The notes under the pieces were generated by a model. That model saw nothing but the letters and a program-made list of their open reading frames with translations. It was not told where the DNA came from and searched no databases. This document shows positions 1 to 5,899 of a stretch of 7,188 bases of DNA, one piece after another; within the stretch, counting starts at the first letter, position 1, and the number at the start of each line of letters is the position of its first letter. This stretch comes from Candidatus Poseidoniales archaeon. Lineage in GTDB: Archaea; Thermoplasmatota; Poseidoniia; Poseidoniales; Poseidoniaceae. The DNA is taken from contig DUCL01000242.1 of NCBI GenBank assembly GCA_012959845.1, positions 1 to 7,188 on the forward strand, written 5' to 3'. The position numbers and the translations under genes were made by a program.

Positions 1-59
1 AGATATAGCAAGTCTCCGACTCGTCTAGCATGAGGATATGCACCTACCGGCTTGGGTGC
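1..59 (-). other. Start of RidA/YjgF (2-aminomuconate deaminase-like) domain within the AmnA frame
   Basis: This part of the frame encodes A347 to Y365. The pattern A-P-x-P-V-G-x-Y-x-H-A-R-R-V-G-D-L-L-Y matches the N-terminal strand of RidA family proteins (typically P-x-G-P-Y-S-x-A-x-x-x-G-x-L-x-x-x-S-G). The Y-P-H variant, in place of Y-S-x, is what I recall from 2-aminomuconate deaminases. No stop codon or internal start with a ribosome binding site separates it from the dioxygenase part, so it should be translated as one chain. The rest of the domain, including the catalytic arginine region, lies outside the window. Confidence 0.68.
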
Positions 60-1097
60 TGAATCAGTATTAACTGAGCCATCTGCAGTTGTCGCCTCCC
101 ATAACTCAGGTCCGCTTTCTTCGACAACAATTTCTTCATCAGTCTCTTCAACTGCATCATCAATAGATGATGATTCGGAATCGTTTGAATCCAATACACT
201 ACGGTCTCCATGGAAATATTCAACATCATCCTCGTCATATTCCTTATCACCAGTACCACATGAAGTAGGATCTAAATGTATTACAGCAGCACCTGCGCCA
301 TGAATTGCCTCATATGCCAATACTTCTCCAGTCAAATCATTTCGGTTATCATTCATTGCTGAAAGCCACCACATTGGCTTGAATGCTACAACTTTTTGAA
401 CTCGAATTTGTTTTTGAATAGTTCGTGATAATTGACCAACATCTTCCAAGCGTCCCATTTCCATTAATTCAAGAATTTTACAATTCCATTCATCATCTTT
501 CAAGGAATGAATTTTATCATCCTTCGGTTCAATATTTTCGGTAAACATTCTGTTTGAAAGAGACATTGCAGTAATTGCAATTGCTTTACGGCCAGTACTA
601 CGAACAACATCAAGGCATGCTTTTGCCAGTACTGATGTTTCAGAACGATTTGCATATACATTGGATGAAACAATTACAGCAGGGATTGCATTGTCTGGGT
701 TCAATAGTTTTAGAGCAATAACGGAACCGACATCTATTGGAAATCCATGGTAGTTTATTGTACGACTTTTGAGTCCTCTTTCTTGATTTGCATCATTCCA
801 TGCATGAGCAAACTCGGTATCAATATTGAAAGAATAAGGTATAGAGCCGAGGTCATGGAAATCATGGTCAACCATGACCCATTCAGGATTCGGGTCGGCT
901 TGTATCTGATGACCGATAATACTCGGCCAAGTGGTTGAGTAAATAATTAGCAAGTCCGCTTCGCTATTTTTGATGCGAAGTGCTGCTTCATCAAATGCAG
1001 CCCTCAGATTCGCCCATCCAGGGTTTTGTTCTGGAACTAAGTAGGTATGGGGATGAACTGGAACAATATATGAACCAATAATTTCTCCTTCACTCAT
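1..1097 (-). CDS. amnA: Aminophenol dioxygenase alpha subunit (AmnA-like) fused to RidA-type deaminase domain, partial
   Basis: The reading frame starts at ATG 1097 and stays open for 365 codons to the window edge, so the C-terminus is missing. Residues 1-275 resemble the non-catalytic alpha subunit of 2-aminophenol 1,6-dioxygenase (class III extradiol, LigB fold): FHDLGSIPYSFNID near 80-93, GFPIDVGS at 118-125, and an IEPKDDKIHSLKDDEWN block near 189-205. The alpha chain is normally about 270 residues. Residues 285-345 form a D/E/S-rich linker. Residues 347-365 (APKPVGAYPHARRVGDLLY) match the opening of RidA/YjgF proteins, closest to 2-aminomuconate deaminase. The alpha half has T56 and N182 where the beta subunit has its metal-binding H67 and catalytic H200, so it is probably structural. 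The start is fixed by a strong GAGGAGG seven bases upstream and by an ATGA overlap with amnB, implying coupled translation. The dioxygenase-alpha call is firm. The RidA call rests on 19 residues. The exact substrate is inferred. Confidence 0.82.
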   Translation of the reverse strand, partial: MSEGEIIGSYIVPVHPHTYLVPEQNPGWANLRAAFDEAALRIKNSEADLLIIYSTTWPSIIGHQIQADPNPEWVMVDHDFHDLGSIPYSFNIDTEFAHAWNDANQERGLKSRTINYHGFPIDVGSVIALKLLNPDNAIPAVIVSSNVYANRSETSVLAKACLDVVRSTGRKAIAITAMSLSNRMFTENIEPKDDKIHSLKDDEWNCKILELMEMGRLEDVGQLSRTIQKQIRVQKVVAFKPMWWLSAMNDNRNDLTGEVLAYEAIHGAGAAVIHLDPTSCGTGDKEYDEDDVEYFHGDRSVLDSNDSESSSIDDAVEETDEEIVVEESGPELWEATTADGSVNTDSAPKPVGAYPHARRVGDLLY

Positions 1098-1996
1098 TGT
1101 GAATCCTCCTCATGTTTGTAGCAAGGCCATTCAACTACAGCATTGCCAGTTCCAATAATCGTGCCATACCCGTGCAGTATCGCAGGATATTCGGGTGTGT
1201 CCAATGCAGAAATCAGCCATGACAATCCCCCACCATCACTTTCGGCAATTGCTTGTTCAATAAATTCAGGCATTTCATCCAAAATTCTCTGCGTTTGACC
1301 GCTGCGAATATAGTCAATAATTCTCATGTCCCAAAGATGCATTGCGTGGCTAGTAATATGCTCTTTACTCATGTCTTCTGGAATCTCTGATTCGGTGGTA
1401 AAGTGGCGATGCGACAACGAATTACTTGCCAGTATTATTGCCTTCTTGCCACTTTCCTCAATAGTTTCTCTAGTGATTCTTCCTAGTTCAATCATCATCT
1501 CCTGCATCACTTCGGGCGAATAATAATCAGTAGAGCGATTAGAGGAGATTACTACCAATGGCTTATCCCATTTTGGATTGAACAAATGTCCAGTAGTGAT
1601 AGTTCCATAATCAACTCTGAAATCAGGGTTTTCCATCATCTTAACAGTCAATCCCGATTTTTCAGCATTGTCATGAATTTGTTTTGCCAATTCAACATCG
1701 ATATTTAGGTCGTAATGGTATCTAAAGAGGTTGGGAAATACAGGGTCAACACTCAAACTTTGGAAATTTTCTAATCCCAAAAAATGAGTTCCAACATATG
1801 TCTGCCAGTGAGGTGAAAGAATTACTATCACATCATGTTCTACTTCAGCAAGAGACTCACGAAGTCTTTCATAACCCCAACGTAATTGCTCCCAACCACC
1901 TTCTGAAGTTGGTTCATTTTGGTCTGGATTTTCAGCATAAACTAGGTGAGGCGGATGGGGTGCAATACATCCCGCAACAATTCGACCCTTCGCCAT
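1094..1996 (-). CDS. amnB: 2-aminophenol 1,6-dioxygenase-type beta (catalytic) subunit, class III extradiol dioxygenase
   Basis: Predicted Fe(II)-dependent ring-cleaving subunit that adds O2 to an o-aminophenol-type substrate to give 2-aminomuconate 6-semialdehyde, working with the adjacent alpha subunit in the cytoplasm. The preferred ATG (1996) gives 300 residues, near the ~305 of AmnB proteins. A TTG at 2008 would add four residues. In ATG numbering, the family's active site is all visible: H14 in APHPPHLVYAENP, H63 in SPHWQTYVGTHFLG, catalytic H196 in SNSLSHRHF, and E252 in the AIAE segment. These match H13, H62, H195 and E251 described for AmnB/CnbC enzymes at a constant offset of one. 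GYGTIIGTGNAVVEW near the C-terminus is also typical. No Shine-Dalgarno sequence precedes the ATG, so it may open a leaderless transcript. Its TGA overlaps the amnA start. The family is very secure. 2-aminophenol itself as substrate, rather than a substituted relative, is inferred. Confidence 0.92.
   Translation of the reverse strand: MAKGRIVAGCIAPHPPHLVYAENPDQNEPTSEGGWEQLRWGYERLRESLAEVEHDVIVILSPHWQTYVGTHFLGLENFQSLSVDPVFPNLFRYHYDLNIDVELAKQIHDNAEKSGLTVKMMENPDFRVDYGTITTGHLFNPKWDKPLVVISSNRSTDYYSPEVMQEMMIELGRITRETIEESGKKAIILASNSLSHRHFTTESEIPEDMSKEHITSHAMHLWDMRIIDYIRSGQTQRILDEMPEFIEQAIAESDGGGLSWLISALDTPEYPAILHGYGTIIGTGNAVVEWPCYKHEEDSQ
1105..1111 (-). promoter_or_regulatory. Shine-Dalgarno site for the amnA-RidA gene
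   Basis: GAGGAGG on the minus strand lies seven bases before the ATG at 1097, inside the last codons of amnB. It fixes the start of the downstream gene and is one of the best ribosome binding sites in the window. Confidence 0.8.
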
Positions 1997-2100
1997 ATCA
2001 TGACGCAAAGGGTTTGGGTCTTTATCGCATTCGGCGAATACTTAGAATTTGAACATTGAAAACCCGAAGACTCAAGGACAAATCACATCTCGCCAACAAT
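1997..2100. promoter_or_regulatory. Divergent intergenic region between amnB and the membrane-protein gene
   Basis: About 104 bases separate the two preferred ATG starts and must hold promoters in both directions. It contains an inverted repeat ATTCG-G-CGAAT at 2029-2039. A GATAAAG element (minus strand, about 2020-2026) lies roughly 24-30 bases before the amnB ATG, where an archaeal TATA box would be for a leaderless message, but its match to the consensus is poor. I see no convincing bacterial -35/-10 pair. Confidence 0.4.
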
Positions 2101-2592
2101 ATGGCTGAAGTTGAGTTACAGGGGGTTTCTACTACTGATGAGGAGGAGTGGACATCTATCGCGGGTTGGTTGCCTGAATCTATTCGCCACGCTATCACTC
2201 CGATGGCAATCGGTGCAATATTCGGTGCTTTTTGGCAGACAATCGTTCTTCCTAATCTGAAATCTGACTATCCCTCTCCAGTTCAGGGTGCATTTATTTT
2301 GGCACTATTATTTTCTCCATTGATGTACAAATACTTGGTACCTAATAACAAAGGAAATTGGAAGGAATATGCTATGGGGATGGGCATTCTTGGATTTGCT
2401 TATTCTATTATTTGGGTTTCTGGTTGGGGTGCAATGTTTTGTGGAGGATATCTTTCATTTCTCATTTGGTTATGGATTAATAGCACTTGGTGGCAATACG
2501 AGTTGCCTTCATTTCGCTACGGAATTTGGCATGCTATTGGAATTGATATTGGTGCATTCGGTGGAGCAGTGCTCGCTTTCATCTATTTGTGA
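2101..2592 (+). CDS. Small multi-pass membrane protein, family not recognised
   Basis: I do not recognise this 163-residue protein. It starts with a short acidic, hydrophilic N-terminus (residues 1-28, with a TTDEEEW cluster). About five hydrophobic segments follow: roughly 31-51, 61-80, 91-108, 109-126 and 142-162, the last ending at the C-terminus. It is rich in tryptophan and glycine, especially at 105-131 (WVSGWG, LIWLWINSTWW). There is no signal peptidase site, nucleotide-binding motif or clear catalytic residue set. ATG 2101 is chosen because the residues before it from the in-frame TTG at 2056 are basic and look untranslated, but neither start has a clear ribosome binding site. It is divergent from amnB and converges on panB with only seven bases between stop codons. 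A role in transport for the neighbouring pathway is possible but has no direct support. Confidence 0.7.
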   Translation: MAEVELQGVSTTDEEEWTSIAGWLPESIRHAITPMAIGAIFGAFWQTIVLPNLKSDYPSPVQGAFILALLFSPLMYKYLVPNNKGNWKEYAMGMGILGFAYSIIWVSGWGAMFCGGYLSFLIWLWINSTWWQYELPSFRYGIWHAIGIDIGAFGGAVLAFIYL

Positions 2593-2599
2593 GATAGAA

Positions 2600-3421
2600 T
2601 CATTCCGAATACGATTCATCTTCATTGGGGAAATCTCCCGAACGAACATCATCACAATATTGGGTGATGGCGTTGTTGATGTCGTCTGATAAATTCAGAT
2701 AACGGCGCAAAAACCTTGGTGAGAAATCCATTGTAATTCCAAGCAGGTCATGTAGGACCAATACTTGTCCATCACAATCAGGCCCAGCCCCAATACCAAT
2801 AGTTGGAATAGAAATCGCTTGGCTAACTTTCTTGGCAAGTTCACGAGGAATCTTTTCCAATACAATAGCAAAGCAACCAGCATCTTCGAGAAGTTTAGCA
2901 TCAGAAATTAACTTTGCAGCTTCTTCTTCTTCCTTTGCTCTAACAGTATAAGTTCCGAATTTGTAAATTGATTGAGGGGTAAGTCCGAGGTGACCCATTA
3001 CCGGTATGCCTGCAGTAAGGATTCTCTTAACCGATTCAACAACTTCAGAACCGCCTTCCAATTTTACAGAATGGCCATTTGACTCTTTCATAATACGAAC
3101 TGCAGATTCAAGGGCTACTGTAGAATTGCCTTGGTATGAACCAAATGGCATATCAACAACAATCAATGCCCTATCTACTGCTCTCTCAACACACTGTGCG
3201 TGGTATATCATGTGATCAAGTGTAATTGGAACGGTTGTTGCATGGCCTGCCATCACATTGGAAGCAGAATCTCCTACGAGAATAATATCGACACCGGCTT
3301 TGTCAACTAACTTGGCCAATGAGAAATCATAGGCTGTCAACATGGTGATTTTCTCACCAGCACTCTTCATTTCTTGCAAGGTATGAGTGGTGACCTTCCT
3401 CGCTTGGCCATGAATGGACAT
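2600..3421 (-). CDS. panB: 3-methyl-2-oxobutanoate hydroxymethyltransferase (ketopantoate hydroxymethyltransferase)
   Basis: Transfers a hydroxymethyl group from 5,10-methylene-tetrahydrofolate (or an archaeal pterin equivalent) to 2-oxoisovalerate, giving ketopantoate, the first committed step of pantothenate and CoA synthesis. From ATG 3421 it is 273 residues, against 264 in E. coli. The TIM-barrel signatures are intact: MLTAYDFSLAK near 27-37, metal ligands D51 (LVGDS), D90 (VVDMPFGSY) and E122 (KLEGG), GHLGLTPQS near 143-151, catalytic E189 (VLEKIP) and IGIGAGPDCDGQVLV near 208-222. The frame is open further to a GTG at 3487, which would add 22 residues. The family normally starts nearer ATG 3421, so that start is preferred, though it has no Shine-Dalgarno. 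It is transcribed divergently from the monooxygenase gene. Nothing in the frame is broken or missing. It does not belong to the aromatic pathway on either side. Confidence 0.95.
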   Translation of the reverse strand: MSIHGQARKVTTHTLQEMKSAGEKITMLTAYDFSLAKLVDKAGVDIILVGDSASNVMAGHATTVPITLDHMIYHAQCVERAVDRALIVVDMPFGSYQGNSTVALESAVRIMKESNGHSVKLEGGSEVVESVKRILTAGIPVMGHLGLTPQSIYKFGTYTVRAKEEEEAAKLISDAKLLEDAGCFAIVLEKIPRELAKKVSQAISIPTIGIGAGPDCDGQVLVLHDLLGITMDFSPRFLRRYLNLSDDINNAITQYCDDVRSGDFPNEDESYSE

Positions 3422-3531
3422 AACACTGCCAATAGTCAAGTAGTCTTCAAACAATCGCCGGCTATAATCTTTCAATCCCACCGCCACATTTGTTATGACC
3501 GGTCACTTATTGGCTATGTGTGGGACAGCCT
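3422..3531. promoter_or_regulatory. Divergent promoter region between panB and the monooxygenase operon
   Basis: These 110 bases separate the preferred starts of panB and the monooxygenase. They contain the perfect palindrome TGACCGGTCA (3496-3505) and, next to it, ACTTATTGG (3505-3513). The latter lies about 19-27 bases before the monooxygenase ATG, the spacing expected of a TATA element for a leaderless transcript. Read on the other strand (CCAATAAGT) it is at similar spacing before the alternative panB GTG at 3487. No Shine-Dalgarno precedes the ATG at 3532. Confidence 0.4.
3496..3505. promoter_or_regulatory. Perfect 10-base palindrome, candidate operator
   Basis: TGACCGGTCA is its own reverse complement and ends 26 bases before the monooxygenase ATG, just upstream of a TATA-like element. 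A dimeric repressor or activator bound here could control the flavin monooxygenase-amidohydrolase-dehydrogenase operon. The regulator is not encoded in the window. Confidence 0.35.
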
Positions 3532-4776
3532 ATGGAGCACGATATTTTCTTCTCAATTAGCCAAACACCTGATGCTGAGGGGCATATTCCAAGCGAGCAA
3601 GAAATGTTTGCAAATTACTTCCAACAACTGCAATGCGCTGACCAATTGGGCTTCGGAGTCGGTTGGTTAGCCCAAGCACATCTATCGACTGAAACCCAAA
3701 AAAGTAACTCGCAACCAGTTGTACCGCATTGGCAGGGCGAGGTTGGTCTATGTACCGATTTCCCTCAATTGGCTATGGATTCGTTTAGACGAACCCAAAA
3801 CATTGAAATCGGCAGTGCAGTTCTCTCAATACTCGCTTCAGGTGGTCCAATAGCACAAGCAGAAAGAATAGCCAATACTCTAAATCTACTTGGGATGGAT
3901 GCTACTGAAAAGAGAAGATTGCATGTTGGATTTGCAGCAGGACGCTTCGAATTCATGGCAAGACCATATGGTATTATTCCACGTAATATAATCGAGGCGG
4001 CAGCATGGCCAGCATTAAGAGGGCAAATTTTCATGGAAGCCAGTGATATTTTCTTGAGGCTGTTAAGAGGTGATACAATTAACTCGACACAAACCTACAA
4101 GACAATACTGACAAGAGCAAATTTCCGTAGTGATGAAGATTGGAAGGCAGTTCAAGATGCAGCAGTTGAGTTTGAAGGGCTAGATGAAGTCCCAGATGAG
4201 ATTGAAATTCCTAAGCGTTATGTGTTCGAAGATTTAAAAATCATACCACAAAATTTCCGCCGTGAATTATTACAATTAATTGCAGGAACACACGACCCGA
4301 AAGCACAACAATTTGTCAACACCATTCTTCCCGTAAAGGTCTTCAATCTATCAATTACTAAGCCTGAAATTATTGATGCTACTCACGAAAAAATGTCTAA
4401 AATATTTCATAAAGATGGAGGACAATGGCAACGTAGTGATATGCCAAGAACTTCTTTTGTTTTCATCAACGCTGAACAAGGACTTACTGCTGAGCAACAG
4501 ACAAAAGCAGCACATGAAGAAGCAACATCAGCACTTGGTGAATACTGGAATGCCTTAGAGGGAACAATAGATCCTTCTAAAGTTGCAAACGCATCTAATA
4601 ACGCTCTTATCGGAAACCCACAAGATATTGCTAAGCAAATGATTGAGCGGTTCCACCCGCAAGATAGAGTCATGGCTTGGTTTGATTTCTTCAATCATGA
4701 TAGTGATAGAGTATGCCGGAATATGACTGCATATATGGAGCAAGTTGTGCCTTTGGTTGAGAACTATTTGGAGTGA
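3532..4776 (+). CDS. Luciferase-like (LLM class) flavin-dependent monooxygenase
   Basis: A 414-residue protein of the bacterial luciferase-like family, which uses reduced FMN or F420 for monooxygenation or hydride transfer. The N-terminal barrel strand and helix are visible (IFFSISQTPDAEG, then ADQLGFGVGWLAQAHLS at 36-52, where many relatives have W-x-x-EHH). TQNIEIGSAVLSILASGGPIAQAERIANTLNLL at 88-120 is the family's R-I-x-L-G-x-x-V ... P-x-x-x-A-E-x-x-x-x-L-D segment, and HVGFAAGRFEF at 131-141 corresponds to the G-R-x-x-x-G-x-x-x-G region. It is longer than the common 330-360 residues, with a charged central stretch (about 180-300) that I cannot assign. IGNPQDIAKQMIERF at 360-374 matches the usual C-terminal G-x-P-x-x-V/I element. 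ATG 3532 is preferred over GTG 3520. It heads an operon, overlapping the next gene by four bases if that gene starts at GTG. A hydroxylase supplying an aminophenol is plausible but inferred from context. Confidence 0.85.
   Translation: MEHDIFFSISQTPDAEGHIPSEQEMFANYFQQLQCADQLGFGVGWLAQAHLSTETQKSNSQPVVPHWQGEVGLCTDFPQLAMDSFRRTQNIEIGSAVLSILASGGPIAQAERIANTLNLLGMDATEKRRLHVGFAAGRFEFMARPYGIIPRNIIEAAAWPALRGQIFMEASDIFLRLLRGDTINSTQTYKTILTRANFRSDEDWKAVQDAAVEFEGLDEVPDEIEIPKRYVFEDLKIIPQNFRRELLQLIAGTHDPKAQQFVNTILPVKVFNLSITKPEIIDATHEKMSKIFHKDGGQWQRSDMPRTSFVFINAEQGLTAEQQTKAAHEEATSALGEYWNALEGTIDPSKVANASNNALIGNPQDIAKQMIERFHPQDRVMAWFDFFNHDSDRVCRNMTAYMEQVVPLVENYLE
4770..4773 (+). promoter_or_regulatory. Shine-Dalgarno site deciding the amidohydrolase start
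   Basis: GGAG lies in the last codons of the monooxygenase gene, eight bases before ATG 4782. It favours this ATG over the GTG at 4773, which overlaps the upstream TGA but has no ribosome binding site at proper spacing. Confidence 0.55.
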
Positions 4777-4781
4777 AATTA

Positions 4782-5897
4782 ATGGAAATCCGTCATGATG
4801 AACATTCTGCGGTAAAGCCCGGTAATCCTGGGTCTGCAATGTTTCCTTCATCACCTCTTGGCGAATCAATAGAGGGAATTCCAACTGGCCGTGAAGTGGC
4901 ATGGGAGCCACTTGTTGATTACCGAAGAAATGGTGTTTCTGAAACTACAATTCATGGAGCAGTCGCTTGGGCACATGGTGATGAAGTCATTCACTCATTT
5001 GGAGGAAATGTTCTATGCTATGGCCGTTCTATGATGAAGCCATTTATGCTCAAGGCCTTCACAGAAGAATTAGAAGATTGTACTTGGGAGCAAAAGGCGA
5101 TATCAGTTGCTTCACACAATGGTGATACTGAGCATGTAGCAGCGGCCCAGTCGTTGCTTAACGAATCAGAATGGCCACTGATGCTAACTCCATTAGATGT
5201 GCCACTAATTCAATTCGGACGGCAAGTGCGCAGGCCACGACGCTGGTTTCATACCTGCTCAGGCGAGCATTCTGCGATATTGTTTGGTTGCAGGAAAAAA
5301 GGATGGAATCGAGCAGGATATACTTTGCCAGGACATGAAGTATTCACTGCCTATATGGGCGAATTGAGAAAATATCTTGGCAAGGATTGGAAGCCACTAC
5401 GAATTGCAAAAGATGGTTGTGGGTTACCTACAGTATCCAATACTGTTGCTGAATTAGCACAAATATACGCTGGACTTGTTCGTGATAAGGACGAGGACTG
5501 GATTTGGGAAGCGATGATAAGACACCCCGATTTAGTAGGTGGATTCAATCGTTTAGATTCAACGGTATTGAAAGCCGGTAATGGAAAGGTAATCGCTAAG
5601 GAAGGTGCTGATGGTTTGCTTGGTTTAGCGATTGAACATCCAGATTATCCAAAAGGTCTCGGTATTGTCGTCAAGATTGCCCACGGATGGAATTCACAAG
5701 CAACTTGGTACATTGCCAGAGCAGTATTAGGTGTTCTTGGAATTGATTTGAGAAATCCATATCCATTAAATCGTCAGAAAGCATTCGTTGTTCCAGGCAT
5801 TGTCCCAGAAAAATATTTACAACAATTGAGCGCACTTCCAACTTGGGATGAATGGGACCCAGATAGTGACCGCTGGCTATATGATGTGGAGGTTTGA
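4782..5897 (+). CDS. Asparaginase II family amidohydrolase
   Basis: A 371-residue member of the asparaginase II (Rhizobium etli-type, serine/lysine) family, whose characterised members hydrolyse L-asparagine to aspartate and ammonia. Family blocks appear in order: GRSMMKPF with the S83-x-x-K86 nucleophile pair, SVASHNGDTEHV near 108-119, HTCSGEHSAIL near 157-167, DGCGLPTVSNTVAELA near 211-226, a glycine/lysine block with K273 in IAKEGADGLLGLA, and GLGIVVKIAHG near 292-302. One point is odd. The family's metal site, as I recall from R. etli enzymes, uses C-S-G-K and a second cysteine. Here both cysteines remain (C159, C213) but the lysine is glutamate (E162). A leader of about 45 residues precedes the core, with no signal peptide. 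It lies between a monooxygenase and an aminomuconate semialdehyde dehydrogenase, so another amide substrate in the same pathway is possible. The family call is secure. Asparagine as substrate is uncertain. Confidence 0.87.
   Translation: MEIRHDEHSAVKPGNPGSAMFPSSPLGESIEGIPTGREVAWEPLVDYRRNGVSETTIHGAVAWAHGDEVIHSFGGNVLCYGRSMMKPFMLKAFTEELEDCTWEQKAISVASHNGDTEHVAAAQSLLNESEWPLMLTPLDVPLIQFGRQVRRPRRWFHTCSGEHSAILFGCRKKGWNRAGYTLPGHEVFTAYMGELRKYLGKDWKPLRIAKDGCGLPTVSNTVAELAQIYAGLVRDKDEDWIWEAMIRHPDLVGGFNRLDSTVLKAGNGKVIAKEGADGLLGLAIEHPDYPKGLGIVVKIAHGWNSQATWYIARAVLGVLGIDLRNPYPLNRQKAFVVPGIVPEKYLQQLSALPTWDEWDPDSDRWLYDVEV
5888..5892 (+). promoter_or_regulatory. Shine-Dalgarno site for the aldehyde dehydrogenase
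   Basis: GGAGG lies seven bases before ATG 5900, inside the last codons of the amidohydrolase gene. It supports this start and co-transcription of the two genes, which are separated by two bases. Confidence 0.75.
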
Positions 5898-5899
5898 AA

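Noticed and set aside
52..303. Serine-rich plus-strand frame of 83 codons
   Set aside because: It is the antisense of the acidic D/E/S linker of the AmnA-RidA fusion, which explains the serine richness.
2593..2599. Possible bidirectional terminator between the convergent stops of the membrane protein gene and panB
   Set aside because: Only seven bases separate the genes, and I found no convincing hairpin or T-run in the flanking ends.
2369..2689. A 106-codon plus-strand frame across the convergent end of the membrane protein gene and panB
   Set aside because: It is an out-of-frame reading of the membrane protein gene that continues antisense into panB. Its hydrophobicity comes from the overlapping gene.
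3463..3468. TATAAT hexamer on the plus strand, a possible bacterial -10 box for the monooxygenase
   Set aside because: No -35-like sequence lies 16-18 bases upstream, it is about 64 bases from the ATG, and it may lie within coding sequence if panB starts at 3487.
4555..4911. A 118-codon open frame on the minus strand
   Set aside because: Antisense to the monooxygenase end and the amidohydrolase start. It has no ribosome binding site and no recognisable content.
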